DNA of 31,976 nucleotides, from the NCBI GenBank assembly GCA_045603485.1, contig JAZUMF010000027.1, positions 1 to 31,976 of the forward strand, given 5' to 3'. The DNA comes from RGIG5952 sp045603485 (lineage in GTDB: Bacteria; Verrucomicrobiota; Kiritimatiellia; RFP12; JAAYLN01). Below the pieces are notes generated by a model. The model was not told where the DNA came from, searched no databases, and saw only the letters and a list, made by a program, of their open reading frames with translations. This document shows positions 15,303 through 22,664 of the stretch, in pieces; position 1 is the first letter of the stretch, and the number at the start of each line of letters is the position of its first letter. The position numbers and the translations under genes were made by a program.

Positions 15303-17480
15303 TTACAGCGGTGATATCTTTTCCACACGACTCTCTTCGTCTTTGTTTAGAACCTCGACAAAATACTTTTTGCCGCGTGAAAAGATGCCGTGAACCGCAT
15401 CAACACCTTCGGTTTTAATAACATCCTCAATCAGCTCTATCATCGGGCGGGTGATTCTAAGACCAGGTAGAAAGACCGGTATTCCTGGCGGGTAGGGAAC
15501 GAGCATTTGACCGCTGATTCGTCCTTCGCTTTCGGCAAGGGGCACAAGCTCTCCATCGCAAAGAGCCGCATCGCGCGGTAATACCGCAGCTTGTTCAGAT
15601 ATGGCTGCGGGGATTGACGGTATGCGAAATTCTTCTTCGGGCTTGCCTATGCAATCTGCCTGCTGGCGGCAAACCCTATATAGGTATTCAAAGTGTTCTT
15701 CTACCGTGCCGACCGTCACAAGGAAGAGTATCGTGACCGGCGTAGCTTTTTCCCATTGGATATGAGATAAGTGAAGTGCTTTTTCAAATTTTTCGCGGCT
15801 CTTCTCATTTTTGAATGAGAGGAGCATCTTCAGCGGATCTTTAAGATAGCCGTTTTGCTCCCATGACTGCGTGCCATCCGTCAAAGATTCCAAACTTGGG
15901 AAGCAATCCTCTTCGGGTAGCTTGCAGAGGTTTGAAACGCGCTTTTTGAATGCCGCGACCCAATGCAAGCGATCCTCTATGAGGCAAATGCCCTCTAGAC
16001 GCATTTGGATTGTCGCCATATCAAGTGTGGCGAGTGTTGGATAATGGGGCGATGTTGAATGCCAGTAGCGTAAAAATTCGTGAAGGTCGTGGGTGAATTT
16101 TTCGTACGAACCATGCTCCTTAAGCCCAAAGCGTTTGCGAAGCCATCTGAATTCTTTTGATGTATCCTCTTCAAGGAGTCGCTTGAAGCGCATCGACACA
16201 TGAATCATTGAAGCTTGCGAGAAGGCTGAAAGCGCCTTGTGCGTAGATTGTACGGCAAAGTGCGCTCCTGAAATTTCATTGACGGCATTATAGCGGACGC
16301 CTTCTCCTGTATCCAGCGTTTTTGAATAATACGGATGGAAGTTCAGGTATGGCGCCCATGCTTCATCTGCATAGAAGAGTATACCCGCCTTTTCACAAAG
16401 TCTGCCTATTTCCCATGTCGGGTAGAGAATGCCTTCATAAGTACAGGTCGTTATAATAAGCATTCTGGGCTTTTGACTGGATGGTGTTGGCCGCTCAATC
16501 TCTTTTTTCAGCTCTTCAAGTGGAATCGGCCCCCAGATGCCATATTGACTGTTGTAGTGGGCAGGCAGATAGCGTGGTACCGCCCCTGACATTACAACGG
16601 CATGGTGAACGGATTTATGGCAATTTCTGTCAAGCAACACGACTTCTCCAGGTCTGAGTAGTGTCATCAGCATTGCCTTGTTTGAGGTGCTGGTGCCGTT
16701 TGTCACAAAGCAGGTTTGCGCGGAGCCGAAGATTACCGACGCTAAACGCTGTGCGGCTGTCAGTGGCGTGTCAGCCTCGGGGGAAGACAAATCTCCCAAC
16801 TTTTCAACTGAAACAGATAAATCGGCTCTGAATGTCAGCGAGCCAAAGGCATCGTGGAAGCCATGGAGGAAAGGGGAATATTCAAAGGCATTACCGCTGT
16901 TATGACCTGGAGTGTGCCAATTGGTTCCCGCCTTGGTTGATACATACTCATGGAGTGACTGCCAGAAGTGTGGCGCCCAAAAGTATGTAAACATTCTGTT
17001 GATGCGAGCCTTGAAGCGGTCCGGCGCTTCAAAGACCGACCGGCTTTTATATATCCACCTACGCGAAGTGAGGTTGATTTTTTTATGACCTGGGCGAGTC
17101 AGTACAACTTTGGGAATCGCAGGAAAATACGACAGGAGCCATTTGTTGATTGTAAGACCTTCCAAGGTCAATTCATCTATCGGCTGCCATCCTTTTTCGG
17201 TTTTGATTTCATCATCAAAGAGAAAAAGACATGCGTTTCGGGCACTTTCAGAGACGAAATGTCTATTGTTTTGTACAGCGAAAAGCAAATTGTTAAGCTC
17301 GTCGGCCGTTGACGCCGTGACGAGCTTTAGCCTTGGATAGTCAATCGGTTCATCAAATGAGAATATCTTGCGGCAAAATGTTCTGAACGCGTCTGACAGT
17401 CCATACTCCATTTCTGTCAGAATGGTGTCATCGTCTGCTTCAGGAGTATGAAGATAGATGACCGTTAATGGCTGGATCAT
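15303..17480 (-). CDS. Orn/Lys/Arg decarboxylase (PLP fold type I, AdiA/LdcI-like)
   Basis: A 725-residue decarboxylase of the bacterial acid-inducible/biosynthetic Orn-Lys-Arg family. An N-terminal response-regulator-like wing domain spans about 1-140 (LFLFDDE). The PLP domain has TNGTSTSNKAMLMTLLRPGEVVLLDRNCHKSVHHA, LIITTCTYEGILYP and FYADEAWAPYLNFHPYY. The Schiff-base lysine is Lys415 in QSTHKALSAFSQASMIHV. The C-terminal domain ends with LVPYPPGIPVFLPG and its conserved proline-rich turn. The substrate (arginine, lysine or ornithine) cannot be read from motifs. A role in polyamine synthesis or acid resistance is likely. It follows the acyl-CoA synthetase by 26 bp and converges with the glycyl radical enzyme gene. 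No antiporter gene is adjacent, which slightly favours a biosynthetic role. Confidence 0.93.
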   Translation of the reverse strand: MIQPLTVIYLHTPEADDDTILTEMEYGLSDAFRTFCRKIFSFDEPIDYPRLKLVTASTADELNNLLFAVQNNRHFVSESARNACLFLFDDEIKTEKGWQPIDELTLEGLTINKWLLSYFPAIPKVVLTRPGHKKINLTSRRWIYKSRSVFEAPDRFKARINRMFTYFWAPHFWQSLHEYVSTKAGTNWHTPGHNSGNAFEYSPFLHGFHDAFGSLTFRADLSVSVEKLGDLSSPEADTPLTAAQRLASVIFGSAQTCFVTNGTSTSNKAMLMTLLRPGEVVLLDRNCHKSVHHAVVMSGAVPRYLPAHYNSQYGIWGPIPLEELKKEIERPTPSSQKPRMLIITTCTYEGILYPTWEIGRLCEKAGILFYADEAWAPYLNFHPYYSKTLDTGEGVRYNAVNEISGAHFAVQSTHKALSAFSQASMIHVSMRFKRLLEEDTSKEFRWLRKRFGLKEHGSYEKFTHDLHEFLRYWHSTSPHYPTLATLDMATIQMRLEGICLIEDRLHWVAAFKKRVSNLCKLPEEDCFPSLESLTDGTQSWEQNGYLKDPLKMLLSFKNEKSREKFEKALHLSHIQWEKATPVTILFLVTVGTVEEHFEYLYRVCRQQADCIGKPEEEFRIPSIPAAISEQAAVLPRDAALCDGELVPLAESEGRISGQMLVPYPPGIPVFLPGLRITRPMIELIEDVIKTEGVDAVHGIFSRGKKYFVEVLNKDEESRVEKISPL

Positions 17481-17506
17481 CGTGCAGACCTGTCTTACGG
17501 TGTTGT

Positions 17507-19189
17507 TTAAGCGTTCAGAGAGCCTTGATATTTGTATCTGCGAACCTTACCGGCAGAAGTCCTTATCAAGGGGTCTTTATAAACTGCAACCTTGCGAGGT
17601 GTCTTGTATTCAGCCAAGTGTCGGCATTGAACAGCAACGATTTTGTGCATCTTTGCTTCAATTTTTTCCCAATCGGGTTCTTTGCCGCCATTCTCTTGGG
17701 CAAAAACCTCAAGGTTCGGTGTGACGATAGCGCCGACCTTCTCGCCGACCTCGTCGCCCTCGGTGTAGCCGACAACAACCACATCGAGAACATGGCGGTC
17801 TCTGCCGATACAAAGCTCAACCTCTTCAGGATAGATGTTTTTGCCTTCGCGATTTACGATAAGGGCCTTCTTGCGGCCGCGGATTGTGACAAAGCCGTCG
17901 GCATCCATCGATGCCAAATCACCTGTATGAAGCCAACCGTCTTTATCAATAGTTTCAGCGGTAGCTTCCGGGTTGTTGAGGTAGCCCTTCATAATGTTCG
18001 GGCCTCTCGCGAGCAGCTCTCCCACGCCAGCGTCATTGCAGTCTGCAAGCTTGATTTCAACATCCTTAATCGGTTTGCCGATTGTGCCGACATGATTGTC
18101 ATCGGCGGGGCGAATTGTCACAATCGGGGAGGCCTCGGTAAGACCGTAGCCTTCAATAATAGGCATACCCAATGAGCGCATTGCCTTCAGGAGCTTTGCA
18201 GAGCAGGGGGCGCCACCGACAATAAAGAGCCTTAAACGACCGCCAAAGTTTGCCTTTATGCGAGGAACGAGTATTTTTTTGAGCCCTAGACGAACAATGA
18301 ATTTGGCAATCTTGCTCTTACGCAAGCCATCTTCAATCTTGGCATGCATTTTTTCGACGAGCAACGGGACCGCCATAATGATAGAGGGCTTAAAGTCGTG
18401 CATATCGTCGCCGATTGTGCGTAGGCTTGTTGCAAACTGTGTGCCGGCGCCGATACGGATAGGTACAATAAAGTTAGTGGTAAACGAGAATGAGTGGAAT
18501 AGAGGCAGAACGACAAAAAAGTCATCTTCTCCATTTACAAAGGTAAACATGTCAAGCGCGCTGTCTGCATCAGAACAGAAGTTGCCGTTTGTCAGCATCG
18601 CGCCTTTAGGATGCCCCGTTGTGCCTGATGTGTAAATAATCGAGGCGATGTCTTCATCCTCGGCCTTATAAGTGTTGAATGCAGATGTGTCAGTCTCTGC
18701 CTTTTCTTTGCACTCAGTCATCAAAGTTTCCAGGTCAAAACAGGGACGCCCGTCAATTGCAGCGGGAGCACCGCACGCCTGCCCGTCGATAAAAACAAAG
18801 GCCTTGACCTTTGGTAGCTGCGGAGCTATTTCAGTCAGCTCCGCAATATGATGGCAGTCGGTGTAAATAACCTCAGTAGACGAATCCTGAAGAATGTATG
18901 CGACCTCTTCGGACTTCATCTTGGGGTCAATGGGGACGATTGGAAGCGCCACGGCATTGTTACCGAGATAGGTCTCAATCCAAAGAGAACTATTTTCAAG
19001 GATGATTGCCACAGTTGAAGTCTTGGGGGTAAGCCCAAGCTTAGAGATGGCAACCTCTGCTATTTGTTTAACACGAACAGCCGCCTGTGCATATGTTTCG
19101 TAAACAATTTGCTTGTCGCGTCTATAAGTGAATAGGCTACGGTCTGGAGTCTTTGAAAGACTTTCTTCAAAAAAAGAACGAATGCTCAT
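17507..19189 (-). CDS. AMP-forming acyl-CoA synthetase (long-chain fatty acid-CoA ligase-like)
   Basis: A 560-residue ANL-superfamily adenylating enzyme expected to activate a fatty acid to acyl-AMP and then acyl-CoA. Motifs in order: the P-loop IIYTSGTTGHPKGAMLTN, the substrate region VLPLFHSFSFTTNF, GGAPCSAKLLKAM, YGLTEASPIV, GWLHTGDLASMDADGFVTI and GRKKALIVNREGKNIYPEEVE. The C-terminal catalytic lysine is in the conserved IRTSAGKVRRYKY context. Long-chain specificity is inferred from the FadD/LC-FACS-like layout. The ATG at 19189 (MSIRSFFEESL) is preferred because the upstream extension runs into the terminator hairpin. The decarboxylase follows after 26 bp. Confidence 0.92.
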   Translation of the reverse strand: MSIRSFFEESLSKTPDRSLFTYRRDKQIVYETYAQAAVRVKQIAEVAISKLGLTPKTSTVAIILENSSLWIETYLGNNAVALPIVPIDPKMKSEEVAYILQDSSTEVIYTDCHHIAELTEIAPQLPKVKAFVFIDGQACGAPAAIDGRPCFDLETLMTECKEKAETDTSAFNTYKAEDEDIASIIYTSGTTGHPKGAMLTNGNFCSDADSALDMFTFVNGEDDFFVVLPLFHSFSFTTNFIVPIRIGAGTQFATSLRTIGDDMHDFKPSIIMAVPLLVEKMHAKIEDGLRKSKIAKFIVRLGLKKILVPRIKANFGGRLRLFIVGGAPCSAKLLKAMRSLGMPIIEGYGLTEASPIVTIRPADDNHVGTIGKPIKDVEIKLADCNDAGVGELLARGPNIMKGYLNNPEATAETIDKDGWLHTGDLASMDADGFVTIRGRKKALIVNREGKNIYPEEVELCIGRDRHVLDVVVVGYTEGDEVGEKVGAIVTPNLEVFAQENGGKEPDWEKIEAKMHKIVAVQCRHLAEYKTPRKVAVYKDPLIRTSAGKVRRYKYQGSLNA

Positions 19190-19198
19190 AATTGTTCT

Positions 19199-19228
19199 AT
19201 GATACAAAAAAATTGTGGGTAATTGCAA
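19199..19228 (-). promoter_or_regulatory. Possible promoter of the acyl-CoA synthetase gene, inside the terminator
   Basis: Minus strand: TTGCAA (19223-19228), 18-bp spacer, TATCAT (19199-19204), 9 bp before the ATG at 19189. The -35 would lie in the loop of the hairpin at 19205-19242. Given the short leader and imperfect boxes, this is tentative. Confidence 0.35.
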
Positions 19229-19242
19229 GTATCCACAATTTT
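19205..19242 (-). terminator. Rho-independent terminator after the esterase gene
   Basis: Minus strand: a 10-bp perfect stem (AAAATTGTGG at 19233-19242 with CCACAATTTT at 19209-19218), 14-base loop, followed by a run of T (19206-19212 on the plus strand reads A). It lies directly after the esterase stop codon. Confidence 0.6.
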
Positions 19243-19252
19243 ATATACTTAT

Positions 19253-20035
19253 TTAGAAGCTGAATCCGCAAGTGTCTGTGGTGAAATTTTTAACCATTTC
19301 AGGCCAAAGAGCAATATCACGACGGCCATATCCTAACTGCATTCCATGGTGTCCATGGGGGAAGATATGCATATCGCAAGGACGACCTGCAGCCTTCATC
19401 GCTTGGAAGAACAGGATGGTGTTTTCACAAGGAACAAGCTTATCCTCGATAGTAGCCCAAACAAATGCGGGAGGGGTCGCATCGGTAATGTGCCTCTCTA
19501 ACGAGAAGAGTTCACGGTCTTCTTCGGTAGGTTCATGACCAGACCAATTTTTAACAGAACCTTCATGGCCGAGGGGGCCCGCCGTAATTACAGGGTATGA
19601 TAAGACTACGGCATTAGGAATTGCGCTAAAGGCATCAAGTTCATCACCGTCGTCGGCATTTACATGGTCAGTGATAGTCGCAAGAGAGGCGACAAGATGA
19701 CCGCCGGCAGAAAATCCAACGGCAGCGACCATATCAGGCTTAATGCGGAACTTTGCAGCATTTGCCCTGATATAGCGGACTGCCCGCATCGCATCCTGCA
19801 AGGGGGCAGGGAAGGGATTGGGGGCGACGCGATATGTCAAGATGAAAGTGCGGAAGCCGAGCTGTGTGAACCGCTCTGCAATCGGATAACCTTCAGTTTG
19901 CATACAGACACCTCCATATCCGCCTCCGGGGACAACCAGCATAGCCGGCGCCAACGGGGCAAATGGCTGCATCTCAGGAAGTATCAATGTGGCTTCGATT
20001 GATTCATCGCGCCAAAGTTTAATTGTTTCTGCCAT
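19253..20035 (-). CDS. Alpha/beta hydrolase, carbohydrate esterase/lipase-like
   Basis: A 260-residue alpha/beta hydrolase without signal peptide, hence cytoplasmic. An oxyanion-hole segment VVPGGGYGGV (about 34-43) precedes the nucleophile elbow GFSAGGH (Ser109). Asp198 in IEDKLVP and a His in PHGHHGMQL (229 or 230) complete the triad. This layout matches the BD-FAE/axeA-like esterase group, which includes acetylxylan and feruloyl esterases and other de-acylases; the substrate is unknown. It has its own extended -10 promoter upstream and a terminator immediately after, so it appears monocistronic although it lies in line with the acyl-CoA synthetase. Confidence 0.85.
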   Translation of the reverse strand: MAETIKLWRDESIEATLILPEMQPFAPLAPAMLVVPGGGYGGVCMQTEGYPIAERFTQLGFRTFILTYRVAPNPFPAPLQDAMRAVRYIRANAAKFRIKPDMVAAVGFSAGGHLVASLATITDHVNADDGDELDAFSAIPNAVVLSYPVITAGPLGHEGSVKNWSGHEPTEEDRELFSLERHITDATPPAFVWATIEDKLVPCENTILFFQAMKAAGRPCDMHIFPHGHHGMQLGYGRRDIALWPEMVKNFTTDTCGFSF

Positions 20036-20062
20036 AATTAAATCCTCAAATATGGAATCCTA

Positions 20063-20071
20063 TTATACCAT
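20063..20071 (-). promoter_or_regulatory. Extended -10 promoter of the esterase gene
   Basis: Minus strand TGG-TATAAT (hexamer at 20063-20068), 27 bp before the ATG at 20035. A GAGGA-like ribosome site lies between (GAGGATTTAATTATG). No clear -35 box is seen. Confidence 0.55.
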
Positions 20072-20252
20072 AAAACGGTAAAGTTTGCCTTTGCGGTGAG
20101 AATTTGCTCATAGTATCTTTATTCGGCACCCAATCTTTACGCCCTTAGAATCGATATAAAAAAATAATGAATAACGAAGAATTTCGGTAGTTTTCAGGTT
20201 AAGTTTTTCGGCGTTTGAGACGAAAAAATCTTTTGTGGTTTAATGATGCAGT

Positions 20253-20401
20253 AGTTTTGATTTTAACACAGAGACTCAGAGATTTTGTTCCGCATAATAA
20301 TCTCATTTTAGTGTGTGATGAGTCTATAATGTTTAATTTTAGAAATGTAATGAGGTACAGTTTTGAAAATAAGATTACGGTGCGGAACAATTTTTAGTGT
20401 G
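20253..20401 (+). repeat. Dispersed intergenic repeat, copy B (about 149 bp)
   Basis: It shares left (20253-20273) and right (20366-20401) blocks with copy A at 461-557, in the same orientation. Between them it carries about 50 extra bases, which include an inverted copy of the right end. The TTTTAGTGTG motif occurs both at the right end and just after the inverted arm (20306-20315). Confidence 0.7.
20287..20388. repeat. Inverted repeat inside copy B (23-bp arms)
   Basis: The arm 20287-20309 (GTTCCGCATAATAATCTC...) is the reverse complement of 20366-20388 (...AAGATTACGGTGCGGAAC) at 19 of 23 positions. The 56-bp interior allows a large hairpin, as in REP- or MITE-like elements. Confidence 0.65.
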
Positions 20402-20508
20402 AACTGTTATTGAAAAAGTACGGATGTAGTGTCAAGTGTGACAGTCCAGAACTTAAAATTATTGCATTGGTATCTATCATCTTTCTACTATTAACTTTCC
20501 ACTTTGCG

Positions 20509-20517
20509 TGGTATAAT
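20509..20517 (+). promoter_or_regulatory. Extended -10 promoter of the nfeD operon
   Basis: TGG-TATAAT, with the hexamer at 20512-20517, 29 bp before the nfeD ATG. TTAACT (20491-20496) is a possible -35 at a short 15-bp spacing. It probably drives the seven-gene plus-strand run. Confidence 0.55.
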
Positions 20518-20536
20518 TATAATGTTAATTTTTTGT

Positions 20537-20542
20537 GGGAGG
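20537..20542 (+). promoter_or_regulatory. Shine-Dalgarno site deciding the nfeD start
   Basis: GGGAGG lies 4 bp before the ATG at 20547. It overlaps the alternative GTG at 20535, which is therefore unlikely to be the start. Confidence 0.7.
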
Positions 20543-20546
20543 TTTT

Positions 20547-20984
20547 ATGTCAATTCATTATATGTGGATGATTGCAGGTCTTATTCTTGCCGCTATGGAA
20601 TTTATTGTTCCTGGTTTTGTTATTGTATTTTTTGGCGCAGGTGCTTTTTTGACTGGCATATTGGCTTGGATTTTTCCAAACCTTTCGCTGGTATTCCAAA
20701 TTTTGTTTTTTACAGTCCTTTCTCTTGCGTCGCTCTTTATTTTTCGCCGAAACAGCGTTGGAACCGGTGCGAAGATCAAGGCCGATTCGAGCGTTGATTA
20801 CGATGATGATTATATCGGCGGAACGGCCGTTGTAGTTGAAGCGATTTCAGCGTCAGCGCCCGGTAAGGTAGAGTTTAATGGGGCAAACTGGAATGCCGAG
20901 TCATCTTCGGATTTAGCGCCATCAGCCCGTGTTAAAATCGTTTCTCGCAAGGGCTTGACATTGATTGTCGAGCCTATTGTCTAA
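20547..20984 (+). CDS. NfeD-like membrane protein
   Basis: A 145-residue short NfeD-type protein: two to three membrane helices at the N-terminus (MWMIAGLILAAMEFIVPGFVIVFFGAGAFLTG region and ILFFTVLSLASLFIF), then a soluble OB-fold-like C-terminal domain (about 80-145, GGTAVVVEAISASAPGKVEFNGANW...). Members of this family usually partner stomatin/SPFH proteins in membrane microdomains, and here the SPFH gene starts 25 bp downstream. It corresponds to the short YbbK/NfeD1b type without the ClpP-like protease domain. Confidence 0.88.
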   Translation: MSIHYMWMIAGLILAAMEFIVPGFVIVFFGAGAFLTGILAWIFPNLSLVFQILFFTVLSLASLFIFRRNSVGTGAKIKADSSVDYDDDYIGGTAVVVEAISASAPGKVEFNGANWNAESSSDLAPSARVKIVSRKGLTLIVEPIV

Positions 20985-21009
20985 AAAAATAAAAAAAAAG
21001 GAGTTAATT

Positions 21010-21921
21010 ATGGGATTAGAATTAGTTGTCGCAATTCTGGTTGTTGTCGTCATCACAATTTTCAAGTGTGCCGTTGTTGTCCCACAACGCCAAGCATTTA
21101 TTATCGAGCGTCTCGGTCGTTATTCTACGACTCTTGGTGCAGGATTCCACCTTCTTGTCCCGTTTGTTGATAAGATTGCCTATCGTCATACGCTGAAAGA
21201 GCAGGTTGTGGATGTTCCTCCGCAGTCATGCATCACCCGTGATAATATCGCTGTCGAGGTTGACGGTGTTCTTTATCTTCAGGTCATCGATGCCCAAAAG
21301 GCTTCGTATGGCATTTCCAATTACCTTTTCGCTTCAGTTCAGCTTGCTCAGACGACGATGCGTTCTGAGATGGGTAAGCTTGACCTTGATCGCAGTTTTG
21401 AGGCTCGCGAGCAGGTGAATGCCGCTATTGTCGCTGCCGTTGATAAGGCATCTGATCCATGGGGCATTAAGGTTACGCGCTATGAGATTAAGAATATCAC
21501 TCCTCCTCAGACGATTAAGGATGCCATGGAGAAGCAAATGCGTGCCGAGCGTGAAAAGCGCGCTCAAATCGCCGAGTCGGAGGGTGATCGTCAGGCAAAG
21601 ATTAATCGTGCGGAAGGTGAAAAGCAGGAGTCTATAGCCCGCTCTGAGGGTGAGAAGACTCGTCGTATCAATGAGGCCGAGGGTCGTGCCAAGGAGATTC
21701 AGCTTGTTGCAGAAGCTACGGCTGCGGGTCTTCGTTCAATCGCCGAGGCCGTTCAGGCTCCCGGCGGTAAGGATGCCGTCAATCTTCGCTTGGCGGAGGG
21801 CTACATTGCGGAATTCGGTAAGCTCGCAAAGGAAAACAATACAATGATTATTCCTTCCGATTTAGCCAATATTGCCGGCTTTATTAAGACGGCTTCAAAG
21901 GTCATTGAGACCACAAAATAA
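21010..21921 (+). CDS. SPFH/Band 7 (stomatin/QmcA-like) membrane protein
   Basis: A 303-residue protein with one N-terminal membrane helix (LVVAILVVVVITIFKCAVVV). A Band 7 domain follows (VVPQRQAFIIERLGRYSTTLGAGFH...; SDPWGIKVTRYEIKNITPP). An Ala/Glu/Arg-rich coiled coil spans about 180-260, with repeated EGE and AEG units, and a hydrophobic end follows (IIPSDLANIAGFI). The family scaffolds membrane microdomains and often modulates membrane proteases. The ATG at 21010 has AAAGGAG upstream; the in-frame ATG at 20965 would overlap nfeD and add a Lys-rich stretch. It pairs with nfeD as a standard two-gene module; the IMP cyclohydrolase follows after 33 bp. Confidence 0.93.
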   Translation: MGLELVVAILVVVVITIFKCAVVVPQRQAFIIERLGRYSTTLGAGFHLLVPFVDKIAYRHTLKEQVVDVPPQSCITRDNIAVEVDGVLYLQVIDAQKASYGISNYLFASVQLAQTTMRSEMGKLDLDRSFEAREQVNAAIVAAVDKASDPWGIKVTRYEIKNITPPQTIKDAMEKQMRAEREKRAQIAESEGDRQAKINRAEGEKQESIARSEGEKTRRINEAEGRAKEIQLVAEATAAGLRSIAEAVQAPGGKDAVNLRLAEGYIAEFGKLAKENNTMIIPSDLANIAGFIKTASKVIETTK

Positions 21922-21954
21922 TTTTAATACCAACACTATAAGGAGATTAGACTT

Positions 21955-22638
21955 ATGGCACTTAACATTGTCAAAGACATCGATAACCGCGTAAAGATTC
22001 GTCATGTTCTCGCTAGCGTTTCGGACAAGACCGGGCTTGATACATTTATTCCTGCACTTGTGAAGGCTAATCCGGATGTGATTATCTATTCTACAGGTGG
22101 CACATATTCCGCAATCAAGGAAATCCTCGGCGCTGATTATGCGAAGAACCTTGTCGCCGTTTCCGATTATACCGGCCAGCCTGAGATGCAGGGCGGTCTT
22201 GTCAAGACCCTTGATTTCAAAATCTACCTTGGTCTTCTCTCCGAGAAGTACAACGATGCCCACAAGGCTGATTTAGCCCGCACGGGTGCTGAGGCTATCG
22301 ACATGGTGGTCGTTAATCTTTACCCGTTTAAGCAGACGGTCGCCAAACCTGATGTCACCCCGGAAATGGCTCGTACAAATATCGATATCGGCGGTCCTTG
22401 CATGGTTCGCGCATCTGCCAAGAACTATCTTCGCGTTGCCTCTGTGACTGACCCTGCCGACTATCAGTCAATCATTGACGAGCTTAACGCCAATGATGCC
22501 ACACTGGGTATCGAAACGCGTTTCCGTCTTATGCGCAAGGCTTTCCGTCATACGGCCGATTACGATACTGCAATCGCATCATTCTTCGCATCTGCGCTTC
22601 CTGAGACTATCAAGGCTACCTACGAGTTTCAAGACTGA
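21955..22638 (+). CDS. Stand-alone IMP cyclohydrolase (PurH N-terminal MGS-like domain)
   Basis: A 227-residue protein equal to the IMP cyclohydrolase half of PurH, which closes FAICAR to IMP in the last purine step. Matching blocks are RHVLASVSDKTGLDTFIPAL, YSTGGTYSAIKEI, VVNLYPFKQTVAKPDVT, NIDIGGPCMVRASAKNY and VTDPADY. The AICAR transformylase half is absent and the gene ends cleanly after the cyclohydrolase domain. The active-site block that in ordinary PurH reads GRVKTLHPKxHGGLL is GLVKTLDFKIYLGLL here: Lys and Thr are kept, Arg and His are replaced. This may be a distinct cyclohydrolase subfamily. AAGGAG lies upstream. Formylation of AICAR must be done by a separate protein not in this window. 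Confidence 0.9.
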   Translation: MALNIVKDIDNRVKIRHVLASVSDKTGLDTFIPALVKANPDVIIYSTGGTYSAIKEILGADYAKNLVAVSDYTGQPEMQGGLVKTLDFKIYLGLLSEKYNDAHKADLARTGAEAIDMVVVNLYPFKQTVAKPDVTPEMARTNIDIGGPCMVRASAKNYLRVASVTDPADYQSIIDELNANDATLGIETRFRLMRKAFRHTADYDTAIASFFASALPETIKATYEFQD

Positions 22639-22664
22639 TTTTAGATAGCTGCAGCTCTGAATTT

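Larger units (their letters stand above)
20072..20500. other. Gene-free interval between divergent transcription units
   Basis: About 430 AT-rich bases with no credible gene; short open frames lack ribosome sites and family features. The interval contains repeat copy B (20253-20401) with its inverted repeat, and a GACAGTCC half-palindrome near 20440. Confidence 0.6.

Noticed and set aside
17468..18175. A 235-codon plus-strand frame opposite the acyl-CoA synthetase
   Set aside because: It is antisense to conserved ANL motifs and its translation resembles no family; it is a shadow frame.
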